From: Nemania diffusa | Taxonomy: Eukaryota > Ascomycota > Sordariomycetes > Xylariales > Xylariaceae | Assembly (NCBI GenBank): GCA_038501195.1 | Contig: JBBPUQ010000005.1 | Location: forward strand, 310,001-374,000 | DNA: 64,000 bases | Reading direction: 5' to 3' | In this document: positions 33,508 through 45,062 of the stretch, one piece after another | Position numbering within the stretch: position 1 is the first letter of the stretch | Layout of the letters: the number at the start of each line of letters is the position of its first letter | Program-made: the position numbers and the translations under genes | The notes under the pieces: model-generated | The model's database searches: none | What the model saw: the letters and a program-made list of their open reading frames with translations, nothing else | What the model was told of the DNA's origin: nothing

Positions 33508-36044
33508 TCAGCGGCCCGAACCAAGTAACCCCTCAATATACCGATTCGTATCAACCCCGATCCCCTGCGCAAGCCGACTAGCGCCATCCGCCCACCCGCC
33601 GCCGCCATTCTCCGTGTACGAGCCAGCCCCCCTGAAACCCGCGTGCTCGCCCGCGCGGCGGATGAGGAAGATCTCCTTGCTGACCGTCGGCCTCGCGCGG
33701 GAGGCGTCGCCGCCGCTGCTCTCCCGGGTGTCGCTCTGTCGCGACGTGGACGCCCTTGGGTGGTCCTCGGACGCGCTTGTAGTGGTGGGAGCGGTAGTGG
33801 TGGTAGAATTTTCCGATTCCGGGTTTGGAGGAGGAGGAGGGGAAGGGGAAGGAGGAGGTTGTGCTGCGACGGTGTCGCGCTCCATGATGCGTGTCCAGAC
33901 GACCCACCACCCCCGGTTTGTCTTGCACGTCCGCTCGAGCTCCGAGGGCTGCTTGAGCGTGGACGCGTGCATGTGCAGGATTTGGTTGTGGGTGTTGACG
34001 GCCTCGGCCCGCGACCAGACGGGTGGTGCTGCCGTCTCATGCAGCATCTCGGCGGGCGTGGGTATGCTCGGTATGGTAGAATGGATCGTCATGGCCTTCT
34101 CGTCCCAGACGAGGTCGAATATGTGGGACGCTTTCTCGCCCACGTCTGGTTTGTCTGGCCGGTAGCCCGTGGACACTGCCAACGGTTTCCGCAGGGGCGC
34201 GAGTTGGTGGTGCAGCGATCGGTACAACCCGTCCCATGCCAACGAATCTGTCCTGTTCCGGAAAAGAAACACGAATACAAATGGCTTGTTGACATATACG
34301 ACCACGCGCATCTTCTGCGTTTTGTTACCGTCTTGGCCGTTGAACTGGGAAATAGGATTCGGATGATCCGGGTTGCTAGATTCTGGCGAGGTTAACTCGT
34401 TGCTCTGGCTACCTAAGTCCTCGACTTGCTGGGCTTCTGCCCGCTCCTCGCCATCGAGCTCTACTGTGAGTGTTCGAACAATAATCCTAGAGTTGTATCC
34501 TGATATTTCGACGTCGTCGCTGGCGGGCTGATTTCTACGTTCGGCCTCGTCGGCGTTGGACTCTTCCATATCCCCCAAGAGTCCGATAAGATAATGCCCG
34601 GAGGCGTCAGAGGGTTTGTGCGAGGCAGATTCAGTGACATTGGTGGATTGAGAAGCCTCTTTCGTGAGTGTGCTTGGTCGCGCTTCATTCTCAGAACCAC
34701 CCAAACTCCAGTGCGTGCCATAACCCATCTTAAGGTAGCTCATGAGTTTGTACACATTACCCTCATCGGGTGTCCCCTCGTCCCGTATAGGCTCACTGGG
34801 TTCTGGCCCAGCGGGTTTCTGCGGCGTTGGATCATGAGCCGGCGAGCCATGGTCAGAGGTCGCCGTCTTGTCACTAGGCTGTGGCTGACTACCACTGCTG
34901 TGCGTCGTAAGGGGATCCGCTCTTTGCCTCCTTTTAGCTTGTCGTGTTGATGTTGGACTATCCTTCACGCCATATGCATTTTCGCCCCATGAATAAATGT
35001 CTTCCATCCAGTACGTGATATCACGCAGCGACCTCCTAGATAAGGCGCCAACTCCTAGGAAAATCGCGCCGTCTTCAGCCCCAGGTTCTTCTCCTGCCCC
35101 TAGCCATGGCAGCGAAGGCGTACCAGACTTCTCATCTTCTGTGGGCTCCGCGTCCGGCGCGGCCTCGGGGGGACCGAACCTCGAGACGACCAGATCTGTT
35201 AGGCCCTCTATTCTACCTACAAACCCCTCAAGCACCTCTCTTTCGCCGCTGCCGCGATTTTCTTCGCCCACGCCCACACCAAGCTCGCCGCACGCTGCCA
35301 TCTTGATGCCCCTATAGATGTTTCTTGCGGGGTTGCCATGGAGCATGACATCCCACGTAGCCAAGAAAAGATTCCAGAACCGACCCAGTAGCCTGACAAA
35401 GTTGGATCGCCTTGATCTGACAAAGAGCGCACTTAGGGATGATGCATGGTGCAGCAAGAATACAGAGTGCGCGCGCAACAGATCTTGCATGAGCAGTGTG
35501 CTTGGTTTCAGTTCCCGTGACGAATACTCGACATTGTCCGGCTGTTCATCTGTCTTCCCAGGACCCGGTGGCCCGAGTCTGGGAGGAAGGGGTATTTTGG
35601 CCAGGTCGATAGACTACATGCAACAAAGGAGAGAAGCCAAATTAGTATGCATCTGCTACAACGGAGTTCTAGACATGTGTGTCTACCTACTGCTACTATC
35701 CACCAGCCGGGTTCGACCTCCTGCAGCACCACCCGCGTCTTCTCGGTCTCTATGGCACTGACTGGCTCGCCATTGGCAAAGCCACGACTGAATTCGACCA
35801 TGCCCTGAGCCAGACCAATCTGACGTAGCCGCTCATTGCGTTCCTCCTGTGAGACATTGTCTGCTGGCTTCCTGTGAGAATGATGATGACGTCGCTTTTG
35901 GGATTGGCTAGTGACGGAGGCGTAGTAGACGATCTGATCATCCATTGTCTCGTCGGTTGCCCCGAGAGACGGGTTGAAGATGGCTAAGAAGCCTAATTGG
36001 GCAGGCACCACGCCCATCTGGCTGACCATAGCCGAGGTTGCCAT
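33508..36044 (-). CDS. CCZ1: Vacuolar fusion protein Ccz1
   Basis: Exons on the minus strand 36044-35691 and 35613-33508; 819 aa. The 77-nt intron (GTAGGT, ATACTAAT branch, TAG) is phase 0 and joins GWWIVA to SIDLAKIPLP. Residues 10-130 form the first longin domain (VPAQLGFLAIFNPSLGATDE, DQIVYYAS, MVEFSRGF, EPGWWIVA). A helical stretch follows, then a long low-complexity middle with acidic and Ser/Pro sequence. A later conserved part contains VVVYVNKPFVFVFLFRN and SLHHQLAPLRKPLA, and the C-terminus has SKEIFLIRRAGEH. Ccz1 pairs with Mon1 as the guanine-nucleotide exchange factor that loads Ypt7/Rab7 on late endosomes, vacuoles and autophagosomes. The ATG at 36044 is preferred to the one 69 nt upstream, which would add an unrelated hydrophobic lead. 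GC-rich 3' sequence creates long antisense frames that are not genes. Confidence 0.88.
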
Positions 36045-37266
36045 GGCCAAGGCTCCCAAGACGAGGGAGACACGAAATGAAAAGTAGTAGCTAAAAGAGT
36101 AAAAGGCTGGCAAAAAAAGATACTATAATATGCATAAGGACAGACTATGCGCTGTCACTGCTGCTATAGCCCGATTAAGACGAAGCGTTTTCGAAGCGTG
36201 AGCCCTCCAGATCAGCATCAGCATCAGTATCAGTATCAGCTGCACAACTACGCATGATACAGCACTGTATCGGTGAATGCCAAACCTTCTAGCCTGGGGA
36301 CTGCTCCAGGCAGGCCCAAGAAAGCCAAAAATACGAGCAGTACGTACCTGGGAGTAGGGAGAGTTTGATTACGAGTAAGTGAGATGGTCATCTATTACGA
36401 TAAAGTAGGTAGATAGGGATGCATAAGCTAAGCAGGTAGAAGGAGGTTGGCTCATCGAAAGATGCTCGTTTAAAGCAATAGGTATAGATACTAAAAATAT
36501 ACATAGTACTGTAGTGTGCACATAGTGCTGTAAACACCTAATCTAGGTGAAGTACTTACCTATGATGCCCCACCGACTTACGTCACAGCTATTATACGGC
36601 ATACCTAGGTACGCAGTAATCGACTCGCAATGTCACCTAAGTATTCAACTACATATTCTCTCTTAAGTGGGTTGAGAATCATAATTCTCATCACGAAGGG
36701 TCGGTTCGAGGTACCTGTCACGGCTATGATGTGTCCCCTTTTATAAAAAAAAATGATCTTCACTTAACAGTACAACACAGTCGTCATAGCCCAAATTCCC
36801 AGTCCAGCTGTCCCTAAATCGCTGGATGCATCGGCCAACCGTGTCTGGCTGACCAGGTGGTATAACTTGTACAACCGTCCGAAAAATAATCCAGCAGGCA
36901 TCCCTACTGTTTTCACCTGACGCCGCCTCTTAATGCTAATGAACGCCTTTGGCGTCGGGGTCGTGAGAATCTCTATCATTTGACCAGGCGAGAATAGTAG
37001 ACTACACCAGCACCCTCAAATGTTACGAGAGTACTGCTAGTCCTCGCCTTCCCCTTCTCCCTGACAAAAAGAAATAAAAGAGCCGTGTGGTGGGCTGTAT
37101 GATTGGAAGCTAGAATCCCACCAAAACATTTCCACTATGTGGATATAGATCAAAGCAGCAAGCAAACAATCCCGTCCCATTTATCATAATTACTCCAATA
37201 TGAACAATAGCTGGCCAATCTACCAGCCTAAAAGAAGCCTCTTGCTTCGGGGGGATGAGCCGCTAC
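36045..37266. other. Intergenic region
   Basis: 5' region of CCZ1 and 3' region of the flavin-carrier gene. A hexanucleotide tract (ATCAGC/ATCAGT) lies at 36210-36240. No gene is visible; a 71-codon minus frame at 36764-36979 has no motif. Confidence 0.55.
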
Positions 37267-39567
37267 CTAATGGTCATACCCTGCACCGCGTTGCCATGGG
37301 CTATATCGCTGTTAGTCACCGTTGGCCTCAATCTAGGGTTGCGAATGAACTTACCTTGCGTTGTGTTGCTGCCTGAAACTTGTAGGGGTGGAGTTGTTTT
37401 GCGCCCGGAACGCGGCCGCCGAAGCAGGGCCATATGGGCTTACTGATCTATTTGAACTACCGTTGGCGGGGAATAATGGTACAGACGGGTCTATGGGAGA
37501 CCGGGGTGGGTTCTGGTGCTGATGCCCCTTAGGTTCGGGGGAAGATCCAATAGGCATGCTGAGACGCGAGCCATCTGTTCGGCGCCTCATTGAATCTGAG
37601 GATATCGACTCGTTATCGTCGTCAAGGTCGAGCCCGGGCTTGTAGTATCCTCCAGCTTTGCGAGCAGTCGCGGCCAGGGCGTCGAGTTCCGTGGTGCCCG
37701 TGAGTTGAGACTGTGACTTCATGAACGATGTTCGGTCATCTGCCATGAACTGATAACGTCCATCAGGATTCTTGCGGTAGAAGACTAGCGCGGTCGAAAC
37801 GATGACCATAATCAACAGAACAGTCGCAAAAATGGCATTGAGGAAGAAGAGAATCAGGCCAATAACTCCATTGACGAGAGCAGGCTGGTCGAAGACATCG
37901 GAGAAGATCAAGAGGAAGATAGCGTTGATGAAGTTGACAGCACAGATAGAGATGTTAAACGAGTTGGTGCTCTTGTCCATCCATGGTCGGAGCACACTGA
38001 CAGCGATGAGAGCACCGGCTTCGATCAAGAGTAGTCCGATTGCCTGGACATTGCCTTTACCTTGGGCAAATGCGATGAAAAGCGACTTGACAAAGGTGTA
38101 GCCAAGAACCGGGATCACGAAATAGTAAGCAGAGGCCCTGAATTGAACGTAGAGGAAACCCCATTTATTCAATGCGTGGGGGTCAGAGAACAGGATGTAC
38201 GCGGGATTGCGGTGCATGGCAACTGAGCGACGTGCGATGCGAATGACCTTGAAAGCAGCCCATCCGAGCGTGACCGTCATACCGACTAAGAAGAAAATCG
38301 CCAACACGACTTCAGCGGGAGAATCGACTTGGGTGAACTCCCATAGGCACAGGATCGTCATCTGTGGGTAACCGATGAGTGTCAGTCGGAACAGAATTCC
38401 CTTGAGAATGGTAAGCCATCCATTGCGGAACTCGAGGAAAGTGTCGCTCTTCATCCACTTCTTCTTGGCGGCCAATTCACAGAAACCCTTGAATGCAGCC
38501 ACACCGCCGACAGTAAAGACAACAAGCAGAGAATAGAAGACGAGACCAGTTAAGAACAGGTTTGTCGACTCAATACCAGCCCTGAATGCAACACGCTGGA
38601 TACCATAGACGATGTAGCTTCCTGATCCTGTCGTGACATTGCCGCGTTTCATCAAGGCGCTAGCAGCGCGCGGAAGAAGAGCTGCAGATCTGCGGTAGAC
38701 ACCAACTGCTGCAGCGGGTAAAACTGACAGCGCACGCTTTTCAACTTGAACGGAGACGGTAGTTAGAGAGTCAAAGATGGTAGAAGGGGTGCCACCAGTA
38801 GCCCGCTGGTACCAGGTAAAAATATCTTGCATGAAATTTACGTTGATAATGCCCATAGTCCATTGAAAATCCTGTGTCCAGGACTGAACAACTGGAGGGA
38901 GATGGACACTCATCATGCCGAGAATAGCTTGGGCTTGGAAGAACCCGAAGAGGGATAGGGCACCTGACGCAATGTGAGCAGCAGCGTTGGAGTGACCGAG
39001 GCCGTTGAGGACAGCAGACGAGCAGAGGACCAGGCCAGCAATGATGGCAAGCACCCATTTCACGGCGAGGAGATCAACGGTCTTGCCGTTTGAGACGTCA
39101 GCCTCGACACAGGCCACACTCTCGTAGGTATCCGTCTTGTTCAAGACAACGCGAACAGTAGCATCCAGGTCGGGGAATGTATAGGCGATTCCGGGAATTT
39201 GGTCGGCGGCAGAGGAGTCGACATCGAAGTTGAATTTGAGGGAGATTTTACCAGCAGTCATAGGACAGAGACCGGCTAGTCCAAGCGTGCAGGGGCTGAG
39301 ACTCTGGCTGATGATCGAGTAGCCATAGGCGACAACATTAATATCAAAGGTGACGTTTCCCTCGATAGACGATGTGGCTACGACGTTAATGGAGGCAGAA
39401 TTATTGTGTGGCGTGTATACGACATTGAAAAGACTGGCGCTGAACTGCGAATCGGTTTGGCAGGAATTCAGCGAGGTAGACGAGAGCATGGCCTCTGCCG
39501 CAGTACTCGAGTGCACTGCGGCGAGGGCGGACAGCAATAATGCTGGCCGTACGTAGGGAAATCGCAT
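37267..39567 (-). CDS. Flavin carrier / TRP-like membrane protein (Flc family)
   Basis: Exons on the minus strand 39567-37355 and 37300-37267; 748 aa. The last exon is only 34 nt and codes SPWQRGAGYDH after a 54-nt intron with a GACTAAC branch; reading through the donor instead would give a truncated tail. The N-terminus is a signal peptide (MRFPYVRPALLLSALAAVHS), then an ML-like lipid-binding lumenal domain of about 170 aa with conserved cysteines (LNSCQTD, SPCTLGLAGLCPM, ESVACVEADV). About nine hydrophobic helices follow between residues 170 and 610, in the TRP-like fold. The cytosolic tail is Ser/Pro/Asn-rich. Yeast Flc1-3 sit in ER and cell-periphery membranes and affect FAD transport, calcium release and wall integrity. 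I cannot tell which paralogue this is. Confidence 0.9.
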
Positions 39568-41881
39568 GATGGTGGAGGATCGAGGTCGTCGTCGTTATGG
39601 TGAAACGGAACTGAATATTAGGAATACGGTGTATGCAAGATATTCTCGCGGTGTTATCGATTATATCCCTTTGCTACGGGGACTCCTTCGTTGGGTTTAA
39701 CTTGAAAGAATGTGAACAATCAATTACATTGGTCAAAGGCTGGTTGGCCTAAGATAAAGAAACCGTGGTGGCTGGGTGTGCCTTCGCCCACGTAACCAAA
39801 TACACGCGAAACCGTTGCGATGTTGTCCGGGTTTGCGAGCGAGCGAGGTCGTTAACCAAGCGGATATTTTCGTCCCTTCGCCTCGTCGATTGATTTTCGA
39901 GAAAGGAAGTTACTTTAACTGCGTAATTGTAACAAGCGAGTGTGTCTACGTGTTGTTTCGAAGAGTCGACGAAAAAAGGGGTCGAACTCGGTTACGAAGT
40001 AGAGTCGACGAAGACGACGAAGGACAACACGACAACTCCCCTTCGCAGAACGGGATGATTGATAGTCGTGATGTAATCGTCGACGAAGATCGGAAACAAG
40101 TCGAAGAGGTCGAAAGCGTCGAAATTAGTGGAGGGTGGCAGAAGAAGAGAAAATGGGTTTCAGAGAGTGACTTTGGTCGGTGATGTAGGAGTGCTTGTTG
40201 GTGGATGTACTAAGAATCTAGGAGGATGAAGATGAGCAGTGAGAGGCGAGCAACAAGTCCTCTGGGGGGACAAGAAAGGGGATGGGTGGGGCGTGCATAG
40301 ATCGGATAAGTGGGACCAGAGAGACCCGAAGAGGCTAGTGACTGACAGATCTAGCAGGTATAGAGCAGGTAATGCACTGTACTGTGTTCTGTACTGTTGC
40401 CTACTTACATAGAGTGGCGACGGGCCGTTGCGGCAGTGCGCCAGGAACTGAAAGGAGGATTTGATATATCTAGTTGCACAGTCTACAGCATGCTACCCTG
40501 CTGTATTCAGTTGTAATCTCGCAATTGAAGGAGTTCGAGGTGTAGCTGGAAAGAGTATTTTAGGTATTATCTATACAGGTACGCTACAGATGGAATGTCA
40601 GGTAAATTACGCGTCAACCTGTAACTCCCTGAGAACATTGTTACAGGTAGGTACGTACTGCTTATGAGGTACACAGGCGCCAAAATCAATTGTTAATGAC
40701 TCGCCTTACATACATATGTACAGAAGGTATCCCTCACTACATTCATAGGGTGCCGAGATTCCGCGCCAAAAAACACTAACCTGGCCAAGTGGTTGGCACT
40801 CGTGTTGCTGACGTCGAGGGGCCAGGCCATGTTACCGTTTATCAAATGTTACTATGGATTTGATTGGATCTTCATCAATCGACAGTGGAATACTCTGTAC
40901 GACTAGGTAGTGTTTATACGCTAGGTAATAGCATACAAAACAGGCGCAAAACAGGTTGTGCAACTCAACTACAGTACCTATGTCACGATGGTAACAATTG
41001 CATCATAGCGTATGCATAGCGTAGTTATGCTGTAGAGCACCTACAGCAAGTTCTGCGCATACTATGTACATGTGGAGGTATTACCGCGTATAGGATTCTT
41101 CTCGGTCGGTCACCATCCACGACCTCGTATACCTACATACGCTCTACAGGTGTACGCGTAAAATGTACGAGAAGGGGGGGTCTAAAATTCAATAAAAAAA
41201 AGCCGAGACAGTCGGGCTCATGACATTAGCAGCAGATGCAATTCTAGCAGTCAGCGGCCTGGGCATTTTCCCAGTCTGCGACACGGCATGTTTGGGAGGA
41301 CAAATGCAGAGCCAATAGCGTGCCTTGGAAGGTGGCATCCTCATTTCATCTCATGCTACCCACCGCAGCACTGCCACCCTCGGCTTCGAACCGCCCGGGA
41401 TGGCGGATGGGCGACGCGTGCGTACCTACATACTGTACTCCGTACCTGAAGACACTAAGAATATCTTACAGTGTACTAAACTGTGTCCACATTAGGCACT
41501 GGGCTATGCCTAACTGGGGCAGTAGACAGCCGCCAGCCATTTGCGTAGGACGGCGCCTACATCACGGCGCATAGCGGTAGGAGACTAACACTTTTTTACC
41601 GGGCATCTGCTACACTACACTACCTAGTTGCACCGCCAAGACATTATGTAGTTCAAAACTCTACTTTACGTATCTGCAATGAACGACACTTATCTGGATA
41701 ACACTTGCATCAACCGGATTGTTCACTAGTTAGATTTAACAAGGTATAGAAATATAAATCGTAAAGCACCTATCACCAACCCAATTATAGCAACGATGAT
41801 AAAAATACATACATAAATCGGCGCTAGCAACGCAGGGCGAGCCCTTCTGCTTCTGCAACCTGCACGCACAAGGTACCTTAC
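39568..41881. other. Intergenic region
   Basis: Upstream region of the flavin-carrier gene and downstream of GH35. At 39965-40125 there is a TCGACGAAG-like run (GTCGACGAAGACGACGAAGG, GTCGACGAAG, GTCGAAGAGGTCGAAAG), similar in composition to the repeat before the Osh3 gene. Otherwise AT-rich with TAGGTA elements. No coding gene is supported. Confidence 0.5.
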
Positions 41882-44262
41882 CTACGCATCCGCATAATCA
41901 GGATCAGGATGATTCCCCCATTCCCGCTCAGCAGCCCCAGCCACGGCCAATCTGTCCGCATCCGGCTCCAGCTCGAGCACCACGACCTCGTTCCCCGCCG
42001 CCCGCAGCACCGTGCCCGGCAAGTACAGCGACTGCTGCGGCCCGACGACCCAGTACCGCCCCAGGTTGAACCCGTTCACCCACGCGTTCCCCTTGACGCC
42101 CCCCGGCACCGCCAGGAACGTGTCCCGCAGCGCCGGGTCCGTCTCGTCGTCTCCGCCCGCGTCGAACGTGGCGCGGTAGAAGACGGGGGGAGAGCCGGCT
42201 TTGATCGCGTGTGTGTTTTGCCGCTGTTGGGGGTTACTAGGCGGGGATGAGGATGGGGATGGAGGCGTGTCGAGCGGTAGGGAGTGCATGCTCCAGCCCG
42301 ACAGCACGTCCGAGCCGATCGTCACGTCGCCCCGGATCCCCTTGTACGGGTCCTCGAGCGCGACGAACGTCCCGGACTCGCGGGACCAGTAGTCCACGCG
42401 TCCGAGGTTCTCGACGAGGAGCTGTAGCTTGTCGCCCGGCTGCAGCGACACGGAGACCTGTGCCGGCCGGGAATACGTGCTGTCGATCACGCCCTTCTTG
42501 CTGCCGTTCACGTACACGATCACGCGATCCCTGGCGCGGTCACCTGGCTGCAAGTTGCCGCTGAGCGTGGCGTTGGCCGTGTGCTCGTAGAGAACTAGCC
42601 CGTACGCCTGCCCCAGCTCTTCCATTGTCAGGGGCGTCTCGTTCGCTCTCGCCTCGCCAAGCGTGTCGAACAGACCAACTAGCGGCGTGAGCTCGAACTC
42701 GGGGATCTCCAACCGGGGCAGGTTCTGCGGCGGCTCAGGAACCGTGCCCTCGGGCACATACTTTAGAATCGTGTCCCGCAGGGCGAAGTACAGCTCGTTC
42801 GTGCGCCCGCTCTCGTCGAGCGGGGAACCGTAGTCGTAGCTCGTGGTGAAGCTCGCCGTGAAGTTCTTCCAGATGGCGCCGTTGGAGAAGCCGAAATTCG
42901 TCCCGCCGTGGAACATGTACAGCGAGATGGAGTTGTTGGCGCCCAGCACGTAGTCCAGGTCCGTCGCGAACTGCGCCACCTGCGCCGGCCGCCCGACGGT
43001 CGTGTTGTGCACGTTGGCCGCGCCCCAGAAGTCGGGCGCCAGCGTGTAGTACTCGCCGTCCATGAGCGGCCCCAGCTCGCTCGCGCGCGTCACGTACCGC
43101 TCGCGCGCCGCGAACCCGCTCCACTACAACCGCTGGAGTCAGTAATTACTCTTTTGCGTAGTTCTACAGCTCTCGAAACATGCTCCCGAGACATTTCGGG
43201 AGCTCTCAAGTTACTAGAAAGGGAAGAAAATGACTCCAGCGGTAACTCACCGGGTCCCCGTCGATCTCGGCCAACACGCCCTCCACCTCGCCGCCCGCCA
43301 GCGTCCAGTCCACGCCGCCGTCGTTGGTGTACAGCGGCACCTCGAAGTTGGCCCGCAGGATGTCCCGCAGCCCGGTCGTGTACACGTGGTCCTCGCCGTA
43401 CGACCCGTACTCGTTCTCCACCTGCACCATGAGTAGCGGCCCGCCGCGCGTGACCTGCACGTCCTGCAGGTCCGCCGCGAGACGCTCTAGGTAGCTCTGA
43501 GCGGCTTTCATGAACTGTGCGTTTGACGAGCGCACCTGCATCCCGGGGACCTGTGCTAGCCACTGCCACACTTCGAATCAGTTGATACTTCCTTGCGTTG
43601 TACATTCTCAAAGTCGCTAGGGCAAGGGGGAAAACGACGTTGGGATTGTCTCACTGCTGGGAATCCGCCCCATTCGCGCTCGCCGCAGATGTACGGCCCC
43701 GGGCGCAGAATCACGCTCAGCCCTTCCTCCTGCGCGATGCGGAAGAACGCCGCGATGTCGTTGCTGATTCCGCTGACATGCTCACTTTCCCCCTCTTCTG
43801 CCCCGTTCTTCCATTCCCCGGGGCTCGGCTCCAGTAAGTTCCAGTACACGTAGCTGAATATCGTGTTGAGTCCCACTACAATCTTCCGAGTCAGCTTGCC
43901 ATTTTCAGCGTACCATGTAAATGTTTCAAAACGGTGAGAAGCTTCTAGGACATGGGATTTGGCCCGAACAGGCGCCAGGAGTGCAAGGGGAAGACGAGCC
44001 CGCGAATTTATGTAGGTAAGTACTCACTTGCTCGCGCTTTGGCCAGCCGGTCCCGCCAGTACGCGGCCGGGATCCGCTGGGGATCCATCTGGCCCCCGAT
44101 TATCACATAGGGCGAGCCGTGCAGGTAGAACGACGTCCGGTCGTACGTAAATGCCGGAGCCGGAGCCGTCAATGTTGGCGTTGGCGGCGGCGCTGAGGTG
44201 GATAAATTCGCACACGCGAGAACACCGGCGAGAAGCCCCGCGCACTGTCTGCTCCAGCGCAT
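41882..44262 (-). CDS. Secreted GH35 beta-galactosidase (GLB1-like)
   Basis: Exons on the minus strand 44262-44028, 43875-43655, 43562-43251, 43123-41882; 669 aa. Introns are 152, 92 and 127 nt with GTGAGT/GTGAGA donors and phases 1, 0 and 0. A signal peptide (MRWSRQCAGLLAGVLACANL) starts the protein. GH35 marks follow: YVIIGGQMDPQRIP, MGLNTIFSYVYWNLLEP, GLSVILRPGPYICGEREWGG, the acid/base Glu203 in VQVENEYGSYG, the nucleophile Glu280 in MDGEYYTLAPDFWG, and MFHGGTNFGFSNGA. The C-terminal half has the two beta-sandwich jelly rolls, with GNAWVNGFNLGRYWVVGPQQ near the end. It should remove terminal beta-galactose from plant or glycoprotein glycans. It is close in size to animal lysosomal GLB1 and shorter than the roughly 1000-aa LacA type common in Aspergillus. 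Intron 3 has inverted terminal repeats, described separately. Confidence 0.92.
43124..43250 (-). other. GH35 intron 3 with terminal inverted repeats
   Basis: The 127-nt intron is bounded by a perfect 13-bp inverted repeat: ACCGCTGGAGTCA at 43129-43141 and TGACTCCAGCGGT at 43231-43243, each starting 5-7 nt inside the splice ends. A second stem (GCTCCCGA at 43182-43189, TCGGGAGC at 43196-43203) lies at its centre. The whole intron could fold as one long hairpin bringing both splice sites together. Confidence 0.85.
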
Positions 44263-45062
44263 GTTTACAGACCTAGTAACGCACCGCACAAGTAGGTAGC
44301 TGTGGATCACCGACTCTTCATATATCGAGGGCCGTAGTTCAGGGCACCATTGCAGCTCCCGCAGATCACAGGACCAGACCCTGTTTATTAAGTACCCAAG
44401 GTATGCGATTTAAACTCGAGATAAGAACACTATAGTACGCATGTAGTAGGTCGCATCCCATCCCCGCTCCCCACGTCCCTCCCCACGCGCCATGACGAGG
44501 TCGCATCGACGAACCCCCTCTGCTCTGGATCCCGCTATGGGCGAGGAATCATGCTATCGCATTACAGCCGAGATCGTCGTGCTGAGCTGCTCCGTTCCTG
44601 ATTCATCCGCGCGAGTCCGTCCGTCGCTACCCCGCTGCTGCTATCACACAGCCTATTCCCCAATCCTGATTCATAGGCGTGCCAATGAGGGACGGGAAGA
44701 GGGAGACAGGTCCTCGGAAATCAAAATCCTACTCTTGAGACTGCATGTAAGTATCTTGAGTGAGGTGTTGTGTTGTATTTTCTAAATAGAAACTAGCTTC
44801 GTCGCGAAAATGCGCGACTGTATTGTCCTACATGCTGGCTCATGAACATGTATATAGATGTATATAGATACGGCCTTGGCCGACCGTGTTGAAAGGTAAA
44901 CTAAAACACCTGGCGCCAACTCTATGCCTGCGAGTCGTGCACTCCGGCCATGATAAATAATTGATGCCCGCAATGCTAAAGACGTGACTTCGCTATGCTT
45001 GACTAAAAATCTCCGTGCTCTCATTACTGGGCCTAGATAGATAGATGGAATTTTCGTAGTTT
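44263..45062. other. Intergenic region
   Basis: 5' region of the GH35 gene and 3' region of the Osh3-like gene. A 97-codon plus frame (44492-44785) shows no family signal. No other feature seen. Confidence 0.55.

Noticed and set aside
33407..34395. Two plus-strand frames of about 250 codons opposite CCZ1
   Set aside because: Both are antisense to the conserved Ccz1 C-terminus and its GC-rich linker, with no independent splice or motif support.
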